DNA of 64,000 nt. It comes from Anaeromassilibacillus senegalensis. Lineage in GTDB: Bacteria; Bacillota; Clostridia; Oscillospirales; Acutalibacteraceae. The stretch is taken from assembly GCF_021531715.1 (NCBI RefSeq), contig NZ_JAFBIT010000002.1, forward strand, positions 310,001-374,000, given 5' to 3'. Below the pieces are notes generated by a model. It ran no database searches. It was given only the letters and a program-made list of their open reading frames with translations, and was not told the DNA's origin. The position numbers and the translations under genes are program-made. This document shows positions 15,009 through 22,812 of the stretch, one piece after another (the stretch's first letter is position 1; every line of letters starts with the position of its first letter).

Positions 15009-16190
15009 ATGGAAAGAACCGTTAAAATTGGCATCATCGGTGTCGGCAATATGGGCTCCGCACACGCGAAGAGTATTTTGGCCGGCAACATCAAGGGCAT
15101 GGAGCTTGCAGCGGTCTGCGATATCGCCGCGCCGAAGCGCCGCTGGGCGGAGGAAAACCTCCCCGGCGTGCCGTGCTTTGAGGACTACAAGGAAATGATC
15201 GACAGCGGCCTGTGCACGGCGATCCTCGTCGCGACGCCGCACTACCTGCATTCCCCGATCGCGATCTACGGCTTCGAGAAGGGCCTTGACGTGCTCTCCG
15301 AAAAGCCTGCCGGCGTTTACACGAAGCAGGTTGAGGAAATGAACGAGGCGGCGAAGCGCTCCGGCAAGGTGTTCGGCATCATGTACAACCAGCGCACGAA
15401 CCCGAAGTTCCAGAAGATGCGCGAGATCGTGCAGAGCGGCGAGCTCGGCGAGCTCAAGCGCTGCGTCTGGATCATCACAAACTGGTACCGCACGCAGGCG
15501 TATTATGACAGCGGCACATGGCGCGCCACATGGGCAGGCGAGGGCGGCGGCGTTCTGATCAACCAGTGCCCGCACAATCTCGACCTGTGGCAGTGGATCT
15601 TCGGCATGCCGAATAAGATCAGCGCGCACTGCAAGTACGGTCGCTGGCACAACATTGAGGTTGAGGACGAAGTGACTGCCTATGCCGAATACCCGAACGG
15701 CGCGACGGGCGTCTTCATCACGACGACCGGCGAATGCCCGGGCACGAACCGCCTTGAGATCACCGGCGACAAGGGCAAGCTCGTCTGGGAAGATGGCAAG
15801 CTGACCCACTGGGCACTTGAGACGCCAGAGCGCGAATTCTGCTTCACCTGCAAGGAGGGCTTCGCGCAGCCGAAGATGACCGTGACGGAGATCGAAACGG
15901 ACAACATCGAGCTCGGCCACAACGGCATTCTCCAGAACTTCACGAACGCGATCCTCTACGGCGAGCCGCTGCTCGCGCCGGGCTATGAGGGCATCAACGG
16001 CCTGAACATCTCGAACGCGATCCACCTCTCCGACTGGACGGGCAAGCCGCAGGAGGTTCCGGTGGACAAGGAGCTGTTCCTCTCGCTGCTCAACGAGCGC
16101 CGCGCGACCTCCCATGTCAAGGAGGCTGTGGACGAGGGCAAGATCGCCGATCTCTCCGGTACCTACAACGACCGCTGGAAAGTGCGGTGA
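15009..16190 (+). CDS. Gfo/Idh/MocA-family oxidoreductase
   Basis: 393 aa. The Rossmann motif GIIGVGNMGSAHA (residues 8-20) is followed by the signature E-K-P (SEKPAG) and the catalytic-type block NQCPHNLDLWQW, typical of Gfo/Idh/MocA NAD(P)-dependent sugar dehydrogenases. Last gene of the uxaC operon, 17 bp after the second isomerase, with an AGAAAGG site. It probably oxidises or reduces a sugar or cyclitol intermediate interconverted by the two isomerases. Substrate unknown. Confidence 0.88.
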   Translation: MERTVKIGIIGVGNMGSAHAKSILAGNIKGMELAAVCDIAAPKRRWAEENLPGVPCFEDYKEMIDSGLCTAILVATPHYLHSPIAIYGFEKGLDVLSEKPAGVYTKQVEEMNEAAKRSGKVFGIMYNQRTNPKFQKMREIVQSGELGELKRCVWIITNWYRTQAYYDSGTWRATWAGEGGGVLINQCPHNLDLWQWIFGMPNKISAHCKYGRWHNIEVEDEVTAYAEYPNGATGVFITTTGECPGTNRLEITGDKGKLVWEDGKLTHWALETPEREFCFTCKEGFAQPKMTVTEIETDNIELGHNGILQNFTNAILYGEPLLAPGYEGINGLNISNAIHLSDWTGKPQEVPVDKELFLSLLNERRATSHVKEAVDEGKIADLSGTYNDRWKVR

Positions 16191-16455
16191 CGCACCGCTG
16201 CGATACGTAAGTATCGCATGCGTTCAGTTTACACGAACTTCGCTGGTGTAGAAAATAGGCGTAGCAAACGCGGACGAGCGGCGCTGCCGTTGACAGAGCG
16301 AACGTCCGCGTAGTCGTTCGTTTCACACGTTCATGTATGATGGAAACGACCGCGCTGCTCGCGTTCTGCGGACTCTGCCGAGCGGCGATGCACGTTTTGC
16401 AGGTATAAAAAAACAGTTTCGAAAACGCGCGCTTTGTAAAGTTTAAGTTATCCCC
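16191..16455. other. gene-free spacer with short inverted repeats
   Basis: A 7-bp hairpin (GCGATAC/GTATCGC, 16200-16217) directly after the dehydrogenase stop may help end transcription but lacks a T-run. CGCGGACG (16269-16276) pairs with CGTCCGCG (16303-16310). No coding frame or known RNA was recognised in the rest. Confidence 0.4.
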
Positions 16456-16484
16456 TTGGCTTTCCGCTTTGGGGCTTGTATAAT
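16456..16484 (+). promoter_or_regulatory. sigma-A promoter of the methyltransferase gene
   Basis: TTGGCT (16456-16461), 17-bp spacer, TATAAT (16479-16484); the start codon follows 26 bp later behind AAAAAGGAGG. Confidence 0.75.
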
Positions 16485-16510
16485 GGAAGCAGAAAAAGGA
16501 GGCTTCTGCT

Positions 16511-17260
16511 ATGAAAGAAAATCCATATGACAACCCTGAATTTTTCGACAAATACAGCCAGATGCGGCGCTCCCGAGAAGGACTTGAGGGCGCAGGCGAG
16601 TGGGAAACCCTGCGCGAGGTGCTGCCGCCGGCCGCAGGACAACGCGTGCTCGACCTCGGCTGCGGGTACGGCTGGCACTGCATCTGGGCGGCGGAGCAGG
16701 GCGCGTCATCCGTGCTCGGCATCGATCTTTCCGAGCGCATGCTCGACGTGGCACAGGAGAAAATCCGCGGCAACGAGGCGATTTCCGGCCGCATTGAATA
16801 CCGCCGCATCGCAATCGAGGATCTTGAGCTGCCGGAGAACAGCTTTAATCTCGTGATCAGCTCACTTTCCCTGCACTATATAGCGGATTATTCCGCCATG
16901 GTGCAAAAGGTGCGCCGCTGGCTGCGGCCGGGCGGAATGTTCGTCTTTACCGTGGAACACCCCGTTTTCACCGCTGAGGGCTCGCAGGACTGGGTGTACG
17001 GCGAGGATGGAAAAATCGACCACTTCCCCGTGGACAACTACTATTATGAAGGCCCGCGCACCGCGCATTTTCTCGGCGAAACCATGACGAAATATCACCG
17101 TACGGTCACGACCTATGTGGAAACGCTGCTCGAATACGGCTTTACGCTGCGCCACCTGCGCGAGCCGATGCCGCCCGAATCGATGCGCGGTCTGCCCGGT
17201 ATGGCGGACGAGATGCGCCGCCCAATGATGCTGATTCTCGCGGCAGAGGTTCCGGCATGA
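16511..17260 (+). CDS. class I SAM-dependent methyltransferase
   Basis: 249 aa. SAM-binding motif I LDLGCGYG at 47-54, acidic loop (LGIDLSERML), motif around EDLELPENSFNLVISSLSLHY, and post-motif RPGG: a UbiE/Methyltransf_11-type fold. Substrate unknown; the C-terminal half (HFPVDNYYYEGPR and following) resembles stand-alone small-molecule methyltransferases. Its own promoter and terminal position suggest a monocistronic gene. Degraded sequence overlaps its stop codon. Confidence 0.88.
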   Translation: MKENPYDNPEFFDKYSQMRRSREGLEGAGEWETLREVLPPAAGQRVLDLGCGYGWHCIWAAEQGASSVLGIDLSERMLDVAQEKIRGNEAISGRIEYRRIAIEDLELPENSFNLVISSLSLHYIADYSAMVQKVRRWLRPGGMFVFTVEHPVFTAEGSQDWVYGEDGKIDHFPVDNYYYEGPRTAHFLGETMTKYHRTVTTYVETLLEYGFTLRHLREPMPPESMRGLPGMADEMRRPMMLILAAEVPA

Positions 17261-17521
17261 GCGGTGAAAATCTTGCCGCACTGCACGCGCTGTACAATCG
17301 CTGTTTTCCAAATCTGCGCACGGATTTGCACAGCTTCGAGTCCAGGATTATGACCACAATGTGCTCGGTCACGCGGACACGTACATTTTTCCCGGCATGC
17401 CGATGAATGCAGCGATCAATGCGCACGCGTTTTTATCGGCCACACATGGCTCGAGGACTGGTACGGCAAGCTCGGCGCCAAGCGCTGCAACGATTACTGG
17501 ATGGGCGAGAAGACGCTCTGA
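17257..17521 (+). pseudogene. degraded gene fragments after the methyltransferase
   Basis: An ATG overlapping the methyltransferase stop opens a frame whose first about 28 residues (LAALHALYNRCFP) resemble the start of a GNAT-type acetyltransferase, but it stops after 49 codons. Coding-like residues continue in other frames (DTYIFPGMP; then VFIGHTWLEDWYGKLGAKRC to a TGA at 17519-17521). This looks like remnants of one or two genes joined by deletion or frameshifts. Families are only tentative. Confidence 0.4.
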
Positions 17522-17542
17522 ACGCCATACAACACATAAAAA

Positions 17543-17576
17543 ACCGCCCTGCGGGGGTTGTCCCACGCAGAGCGGT
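17543..17576 (-). terminator. intrinsic terminator of pckA
   Basis: Minus-strand hairpin with arms 17566-17576 and 17543-17553 (ACCGC/GCGGT plus CTGCG/CGCAG with a mismatch), followed by TTTTTT. It lies 25 bp past the pckA stop. Confidence 0.8.
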
Positions 17577-17600
17577 AATTTTATGCTGTATTTTCGCGGA

Positions 17601-19376
17601 TTACGCGTTGACGCGGCTCTTGAGGCCTTCGAGCTCTGCTCTGAGTTCTGCCGGGAGCTTGTCGCCGAACTTCTTGTAGAATTCCTCGACGCCAGTAGCT
17701 TCCTTCGCCCACTTCGCATTGTCAACCGCGAGGATGGACTTCAGCGTCTCAACGGAGAAGTCAAGACCTTCGAGGTTGATGTCCTCAGCCTTCGGCACAT
17801 AGCCGATCGCGGTCTCCACTGCGTCGACCTCGCCGTCGCAGCGCTTGAGGATCCACTCGAGGACACGGAGGTTATCGCCGAAGCCCGGCCAAATGAAGTG
17901 GCCGTCTTCATCGACACGGAACCAGTTGACGTTGAAGATCTTCGGAGCCTTATCGCCGAGGACCTCGCCCATCTCGATCCAGTGCTTGAAGTAATCGCCC
18001 ATATGATAGCCGCAGAACGGGAGCATCGCCATCGGGTCACGGCGGACAACGCCGACTGCACCGGCAGCAGCAGCGGTCGTCTCAGAGCCTGTGATGGAGC
18101 CGATGAAGACGCCGTTGTTCCAGCTTCTGGACTGATAAACCAGCGGAACCGTATCCGGACGGCGACCGCCGAAGATAATTGCGGAAACCGGAACGCCCTT
18201 CGGGTTCTCAAACTCGCTGGAGAGGCACGGGCAGTTCGCGGTCGGAGCCGTGAAGCGGCTGTTCGGATGTGCGAGCTTATTGCCCTCGGCAATATACTCG
18301 GGACCGTTGACCTTTGCGCCCTTCCACTCTTCCGCGTTGACCGGCGGGTTCTTGTCGAGGCTCTCCCACCACACGGTGTTGTCGTCGAGGTTGCGCGCGA
18401 CGTTCGTGAAGATGGTGCCCTTCTGGGTAGAGATCAGTGCGTTCGGATTGGACTTCATGTTCGTGCCCGGTGCAACGCCGAAGAAGCCGTTCTCCGGGTT
18501 GATCGCGTACAGTCTGCCGTCCTCGCCCTTGCGCATCCAGGCGATATCGTCGCCGACAGTCCAGACCTTGTAGCCCTTGGCCTTGTAGCCTTCCGGCGGA
18601 ATCATCATCGCGAGGTTGGTCTTGCCGCATGCGGACGGGAACGCCGCGCAGACGTACTTGACTTCGCCCTTCGGATTCTCAACGCCGAGGATGAGCATAT
18701 GCTCAGCCATCCAGCCCTCGTTCTTTGCCTGATAGGAAGCGATGCGCAGTGCGAAGCACTTCTTGCCGAGCAGAACGTTGCCGCCGTAAGCGGAGTTGAC
18801 GGAGATGATGGTGTTGTCTTCCGGGAACTGGCAGATCCAGCGCTTCTCCGGATCGACATCGCACTTGCAGTGCAGGCCGCGCACCCAGTCGTTGCTGTCG
18901 CCGAGAACGTCCATGACCTTCTGGCCGACTCTCGTCATGATGGACATGTTCAGAACAACGTAGATGGAGTCTGTCAGCTCAACGCCGATCTTTGCGAGCG
19001 GGGAACCAACCGGGCCCATGGAGTACGGAATCACGTACATGGTACGGCCCTTGTAGCTGCCGCGTGCAATATCATAAAGCATCTTGTAGGCTTCCTGGGG
19101 ATCCTTCCAGTGGTTCGTCGGACCTGCGTCCTCTTCCTTTCTGGAGCAGATGAGCGTTCTGTCCTCAACACGCGCAACGTCGTTCGGCGCGGTTCTGTGA
19201 TAGTAGCAGCCCGGGAGCTTTTCCTGGTTCAGCTTAATCATTTCGCCGGACTCGCAGGCTTCCTTGCGGAGCGCTTCAAGCTGCTCCTCGGAGCCGTCGA
19301 TCCAAACGATCTGATCCGGATTAACAAGAGCTTTCATCTCGTCAATCCAGGCAAGAATTGTCTTGTTGTTTGTCAT
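17601..19376 (-). CDS. pckA: phosphoenolpyruvate carboxykinase (GTP)
   Basis: 591 aa, the size of GTP-type PEPCK (EC 4.1.1.32). Kinase-1a P-loop FPSACGKTN at 246-254; PSMGP-type substrate loop (YSMGPVGSP, 118-126); hyper-reactive Cys in the P-loop; guanine-binding region further on (NWFRVDEDG, FIWPGFG). Interconverts oxaloacetate and PEP; in fermenting gut anaerobes it often runs in the CO2-fixing direction. The ATG at 19376 has AAAGGAG. It is monocistronic, with promoter and terminator both visible. Confidence 0.97.
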   Translation of the reverse strand: MTNNKTILAWIDEMKALVNPDQIVWIDGSEEQLEALRKEACESGEMIKLNQEKLPGCYYHRTAPNDVARVEDRTLICSRKEEDAGPTNHWKDPQEAYKMLYDIARGSYKGRTMYVIPYSMGPVGSPLAKIGVELTDSIYVVLNMSIMTRVGQKVMDVLGDSNDWVRGLHCKCDVDPEKRWICQFPEDNTIISVNSAYGGNVLLGKKCFALRIASYQAKNEGWMAEHMLILGVENPKGEVKYVCAAFPSACGKTNLAMMIPPEGYKAKGYKVWTVGDDIAWMRKGEDGRLYAINPENGFFGVAPGTNMKSNPNALISTQKGTIFTNVARNLDDNTVWWESLDKNPPVNAEEWKGAKVNGPEYIAEGNKLAHPNSRFTAPTANCPCLSSEFENPKGVPVSAIIFGGRRPDTVPLVYQSRSWNNGVFIGSITGSETTAAAAGAVGVVRRDPMAMLPFCGYHMGDYFKHWIEMGEVLGDKAPKIFNVNWFRVDEDGHFIWPGFGDNLRVLEWILKRCDGEVDAVETAIGYVPKAEDINLEGLDFSVETLKSILAVDNAKWAKEATGVEEFYKKFGDKLPAELRAELEGLKSRVNA

Positions 19377-19434
19377 TGTTATTTCTCCTTTCGCCGAAAA
19401 GGCAAATATATTGTAAATAACCGATTCTGGCTTT

Positions 19435-19463
19435 ATTCTACCACAAATTCACGAGGGAATCAA
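19435..19463 (-). promoter_or_regulatory. pckA promoter
   Basis: Minus strand TTGATT (19458-19463), 17-bp spacer, TAGAAT (19435-19440), giving a leader of about 50 nt before pckA. Confidence 0.75.
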
Positions 19464-19534
19464 TTGCCAATTTATGAATTCACCCTTCATTTTCGACATA
19501 TCGCTATATCTTTATCTGTTTCCGTCCGCGGGCT

Positions 19535-20038
19535 TTACCAGTTCAGCTCAAGCAATGTGACCTCTCCGCGTTCCCGCGTGCGGTTCATATCGATCAGGCG
19601 CTGGTTCGCGCTGCCGCGGAACAGCAGCTCCGGGTCACGCTGCGCCTCGATGAACGGCCCGTCCACAAGCACGTCGCAGACCGAAAGCAACGCGTCCACA
19701 TCGGGGTCGTGCATCGCGCAGAGCGCCTCATACGTCCATCCCGTGTAGACCGTGACATCTTTTTTGATCCCGTGCACGCGGTCGGCGAGCGCCTTCAGGG
19801 GCTTCGGCTGGCAGAATGGTTCGCCGCCCGAAAACGTGATGCCCCGGTAGAGCGGGTTCTCGCGGAACGCTTCAAAGATACGGTCGGTATCGTCCAGCGT
19901 GCCGCCCGCAAAATCATGCGTCTGCGGGTTGTGGCAGCCCGGGCAATGGTGCGGACAGCCCTGCACGAACACCGCCATGCGGATGCCGCGCCCGTCCACG
20001 ATGGAATCCTCCACGATTCCGGCAATTCTGATTTGCAT
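19535..20038 (-). CDS. nrdG: anaerobic ribonucleotide reductase activating protein
   Basis: 167-aa radical SAM activase. CxxxCxxC at C28, C32, C35 (GCPHHCPGC), then FSGGEPF and DVLVDGPFI, all typical of NrdG. It generates the glycyl radical on NrdD using S-adenosylmethionine. It lies downstream of the two nrdD reading frames, separated from them by an intrinsic terminator, so it probably depends on read-through. The ATG at 20038 has GGAAAGG. Confidence 0.95.
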   Translation of the reverse strand: MQIRIAGIVEDSIVDGRGIRMAVFVQGCPHHCPGCHNPQTHDFAGGTLDDTDRIFEAFRENPLYRGITFSGGEPFCQPKPLKALADRVHGIKKDVTVYTGWTYEALCAMHDPDVDALLSVCDVLVDGPFIEAQRDPELLFRGSANQRLIDMNRTRERGEVTLLELNW

Positions 20039-20058
20039 ACTTTTTTCCTTTCCGCAAA

Positions 20059-20090
20059 AAAATCCAAAAGGCAGAACGCCCTTTGGATTT
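20059..20090 (-). terminator. terminator between nrdD unit and nrdG
   Basis: Minus-strand hairpin, arms 20078-20090 and 20059-20071 with one mismatch (AAATCC-AAAGGGC / GCCTTTTGGATTT), followed by a T-run. Located in the 61-bp gap before nrdG, so incomplete termination would make nrdG less abundant than nrdD. Confidence 0.7.
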
Positions 20091-20099
20091 TTTGGCTGT

Positions 20100-20270
20100 T
20101 TACAGGCCGTGCTTCACGCGGTCGCGCTCCTCGGCGCGCTTCGCGTTGTTCCAGCGATCCGTTGTGCCGACGAGATAGCCGGTGATGCGGCGGATGCGGT
20201 CAAAGCCGCGCCCCTCGCCGATCAGGATCTGCTTGCCGACGACTTTCTTTTCCTTAACTTCCGGTGCCAT
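20100..20270 (-). CDS. stand-alone NrdD glycyl-radical domain polypeptide
   Basis: 56 aa. It contains R-R-I-T-G-Y-L at residues 27-33, matching the NrdD glycyl radical motif (R-x-x-G-Y-L; candidate radical residue Gly31), followed by DRWNNAKRAEERDRVKH, the normal C-terminal end of NrdD. The upstream gene encodes the rest of NrdD and stops before this region. The ATG at 20270 has a strong AAGGAGG site. It is in another frame from the NrdD stop 20 bp upstream, so it is a separate protein, not read-through. It probably assembles with the NrdD body and receives the radical from NrdG, analogous to the GrcA/YfiD spare part of pyruvate formate-lyase. Assignment from motif and context; function inferred. 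Confidence 0.82.
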   Translation of the reverse strand: MAPEVKEKKVVGKQILIGEGRGFDRIRRITGYLVGTTDRWNNAKRAEERDRVKHGL

Positions 20271-20289
20271 AGCTTTTTCCTCCTTCGGA

Positions 20290-22587
20290 TTACTCAATCA
20301 GGTGTGTATAATCGGGTACATCGTGATACCGCTTTCTGAGCTCCAGGAGCTTCTCGAGCGGGACGCCCTCGCCCTCATGCCGTCCGCAGCGCGGGCAGAC
20401 GTCGCCGATGATGCCGTTGTAGCCGCAGACCGGGTCGCGGTCGACGGGGTGGTTGACCGAGCCGTAGCCGATGCCCGCTTCCTTCATGCAGCGGATCACG
20501 CTCTCGAACGCGTCGATATTCTTGCAGGTATCGCCGTCCAGCTCGACATAGCTGATGTGTCCGGCGTTCGTCAGCGCGTGGAACGGCGCTTCCTTCTGGA
20601 TCTTCCTAAAGGCGCTGATCGGATAATAGACCGGCACGTGGAACGAGTTTGTATAATACTCGCGGTCGGTCACGCCCTCGATCACGCCGTAGCGCTTTTT
20701 ATCGATGCGCAGGAAACGGCCGGAAAGGCCCTCTGCGGGCGTGGCGAGCAGGCTCCAGTTGAGTCCGGTCTTCTCGCTCATCTTATCCATGCAATCGCGC
20801 ATATAGGCGATGATCTCATAGCCGAGCTTCCAGCTCTCCTCGCTCTCGCCGTGATGCTTTCCGGTGAGCGCTTTGAGCGTTTCGGCAAGCCCGATGAAGC
20901 CGACGCTCAGCGTGCCGTGCTTTAAGACCTCAGCGACGGAATCGTTGCGGTCTAGCTTTTCGGAATCGATCCACACACCCTGTCCCATCAGGAACGGATA
21001 GTTATACGCCTTTTTGCTGCACTGGATCTTGAAGCGGTGGAGCAGCTGCTCCTCGACGAGCGCAAGGCGTTCATCCAAAAGCGCATAGAAGCGCTTGATG
21101 TCGCCCTTCGCCTCAATGCCGAGGCGCGGCAGGTTGATCGAGGTAAAGCTCAGGTTGCCGCGGCCGCAGGTGATCTCGCGGTCGGGATCATGGACATTGC
21201 CCATGACGCGCGTACGGCAGCCCATGTAAGCGACCTCGCTGTTGTAATCGCCAGGCTTATAATACTGCAGGTTGAACGGCGCATCGAGGAAGCTGAAATT
21301 CGGGAAGAGCCGCTTTGCGGAGCAGCGCATCGCGCGCTGGAACAGGTCGTAGTTCGGGTCGCCCTCGTTGTAGTTGACACCCTCCTTGACCTTGAAAATC
21401 TGCACCGGGAAGATCGGCGTTTCGCCGTCGCCGAGGCCGGCCTCAGTCGCGCTCAGCAGGTTGCGGATCGCCATTCTGCCCTCGGGCGAGGTGTCCGTGC
21501 CGTAATTCAGCGAGCTGAACGGCACCTGCGCGCCCGCGCGGGAATTCATCGTGTTCAGGTTGTGTACGAGCGCCTCCATGGCCTGATACGTCGCGCGATC
21601 CGTTTCGCGCCACGCGGTCTTTTCCGCGTATTCCGAGGCCGCAAACGTCTCCCAGATGTTGATCGGCTCGAAGCCGTTTTCCTTCTGGTGCCCCGGCAGG
21701 AACGCGGCCAGCCGCTCAGCGTACGCTTGGCAGCCGTCCATGGAGACATCGGAGCCGATGGTCTGCCGCGCGACCCGGATCATCGCGTCCGCGTCCTCGT
21801 GCGCCATGCCGTGCTTGACCTCAAAATACTGGACAAGCGCGTTGAAATACGCCTTTTTGAACGACTTTTTCACGCCCGGCGCCATCGCGTAATCGAAGTT
21901 CGGCACGCTCTGGCCGCCGTGCATTTCGTTCTGGTTCGCCTGGATTGCGATGCAGGCGAGCGCCGCGTAGCTGCGGATGTCGTTCGGCTCGCGCAGATAG
22001 CCGTGGCCGGTGGAGAAGCCGCCGTCAAACAGCCGGATGAGGTCGATCTGGCAGCAGGTCTCGGTGAGCGTGTAGAAATCCTTATCGTGGATGTGGATAT
22101 CGCCCTCGGCGTGCGCCTTCGCGATTTCCGGCGGAATCACGTATTTGTCGTAGAAGCTCTTCGCGCCCTCAGAGCCGTATTTGAGCATTGTGCCCATCGC
22201 GGAATCGGCGTTGATGTTCGCATTCTCGCGCTTGATATCGGCGTCCTCGGCGGGCTTGAAGGTAAGATCCTGATAGATCTTCACAAGCTCGTCGTCCATC
22301 TCGCGCAGGCGCTGATGCTCTGCGCGGTAGAGGATGTACGCCTTCGCCGTCTTCGCGTAATCGGCAGCGATCAGCCTTTCCTCCACGACGTCCTGAATCT
22401 GCTCGACGGTCGGGATGTCCTTCGCATCCTCAAACGCGGCGATGACCTCCCCGGTCAGGCCGTCAAGGTCGGCGTCGCTCATGCGCTCCGCGGCGATGCG
22501 GATATTCGCCTTGAATATGGCGTTTCGGATTTTTTTCGCGTCAAAGGAAACTTTTTCCCCGTTGCGCTTGACAATATACTGAACCAT
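20290..22587 (-). CDS. nrdD: anaerobic ribonucleoside-triphosphate reductase, catalytic body without glycyl-radical tail
   Basis: 765 aa. N-terminal ATP-cone (VQYIVKRNGEKVSFD, about 1-95); NrdD barrel with the active-site block DIHIHDKDFY (163-172), thiyl-radical candidate Cys457 in YMGCRTR, and MNSRAGAQVPFSS; C-terminal zinc-type segment CGYNG...CPRCG with C721, C731, C734. It ends at LEKLLELRKRY...HLIE with no R-x-x-G-Y-L motif; that piece is encoded next door. Reduces NTPs to dNTPs anaerobically. The ATG at 22587 (AAAGGG) starts exactly at the ATP-cone; upstream in-frame codons are rejected. Promoter and a NrdR-like box lie upstream. Confidence 0.95.
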   Translation of the reverse strand: MVQYIVKRNGEKVSFDAKKIRNAIFKANIRIAAERMSDADLDGLTGEVIAAFEDAKDIPTVEQIQDVVEERLIAADYAKTAKAYILYRAEHQRLREMDDELVKIYQDLTFKPAEDADIKRENANINADSAMGTMLKYGSEGAKSFYDKYVIPPEIAKAHAEGDIHIHDKDFYTLTETCCQIDLIRLFDGGFSTGHGYLREPNDIRSYAALACIAIQANQNEMHGGQSVPNFDYAMAPGVKKSFKKAYFNALVQYFEVKHGMAHEDADAMIRVARQTIGSDVSMDGCQAYAERLAAFLPGHQKENGFEPINIWETFAASEYAEKTAWRETDRATYQAMEALVHNLNTMNSRAGAQVPFSSLNYGTDTSPEGRMAIRNLLSATEAGLGDGETPIFPVQIFKVKEGVNYNEGDPNYDLFQRAMRCSAKRLFPNFSFLDAPFNLQYYKPGDYNSEVAYMGCRTRVMGNVHDPDREITCGRGNLSFTSINLPRLGIEAKGDIKRFYALLDERLALVEEQLLHRFKIQCSKKAYNYPFLMGQGVWIDSEKLDRNDSVAEVLKHGTLSVGFIGLAETLKALTGKHHGESEESWKLGYEIIAYMRDCMDKMSEKTGLNWSLLATPAEGLSGRFLRIDKKRYGVIEGVTDREYYTNSFHVPVYYPISAFRKIQKEAPFHALTNAGHISYVELDGDTCKNIDAFESVIRCMKEAGIGYGSVNHPVDRDPVCGYNGIIGDVCPRCGRHEGEGVPLEKLLELRKRYHDVPDYTHLIE

Positions 22588-22658
22588 GCTGATGACCCTT
22601 TCTATGTCCGCGCAGCCCTTTACCGCGCCGTCCACCCTTATTTTGTGCTGTGCTTATG

Positions 22659-22687
22659 ATTATAAGCCTTTTTACAGCGCCTGTCAA
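22659..22687 (-). promoter_or_regulatory. consensus nrdD promoter
   Basis: Minus strand TTGACA (22682-22687), exactly 17 bp, TATAAT (22659-22664): perfect consensus, so strong expression unless repressed at the adjacent NrdR-like box. Confidence 0.85.
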
Positions 22688-22694
22688 TAGCCAA

Positions 22695-22710
22695 GCACAA
22701 TATCTTGTGT
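22695..22710. promoter_or_regulatory. NrdR box upstream of nrdD
   Basis: GCACAATATCTTGTGT matches the NrdR consensus ACACwATATATwGTGT at 14 of 16 positions and sits 7 bp upstream of the -35. A poorer second copy (12 of 16) at 22728-22743 has start-to-start spacing of 33 bp, close to the usual three helical turns, but it overlaps a terminator arm. Confidence 0.6.
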
Positions 22711-22733
22711 TAAGATTTTCTTATGGCGCAAAA

Positions 22734-22779
22734 TATACCGTGTGTCATATCCGGTTTCCGGAGCACAACACACGGTATA
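22734..22779 (-). terminator. terminator after the pentapeptide-repeat gene
   Basis: Perfect 12-bp arms (22734-22745 and 22768-22779) with an inner TCCGG/CCGGA stem in the loop; on the minus strand it is followed by TTTT. It lies 33 bp past the stop of the pentapeptide-repeat gene and ends the hisS-aspS transcript. Confidence 0.75.
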
Positions 22780-22812
22780 ATTCCATCAAAATCCCAGTTA
22801 TTCTGCGGTTTT

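Noticed and set aside
20271-20297. TTG start extending the small NrdD protein by nine codons
   Set aside because: It overlaps the nrdD stop and lies before the AAGGAGG site; the ATG at 20270 is correctly spaced.
21037-22659. 540-codon open frame antisense to nrdD
   Set aside because: Arg/Val/Ala/Leu-rich shadow translation with no family features; it also overlaps the nrdD promoter.
22728-22743. Second NrdR box
   Set aside because: Only 12 of 16 matches and half of it is the stem of the upstream gene's terminator; kept only as a remark.
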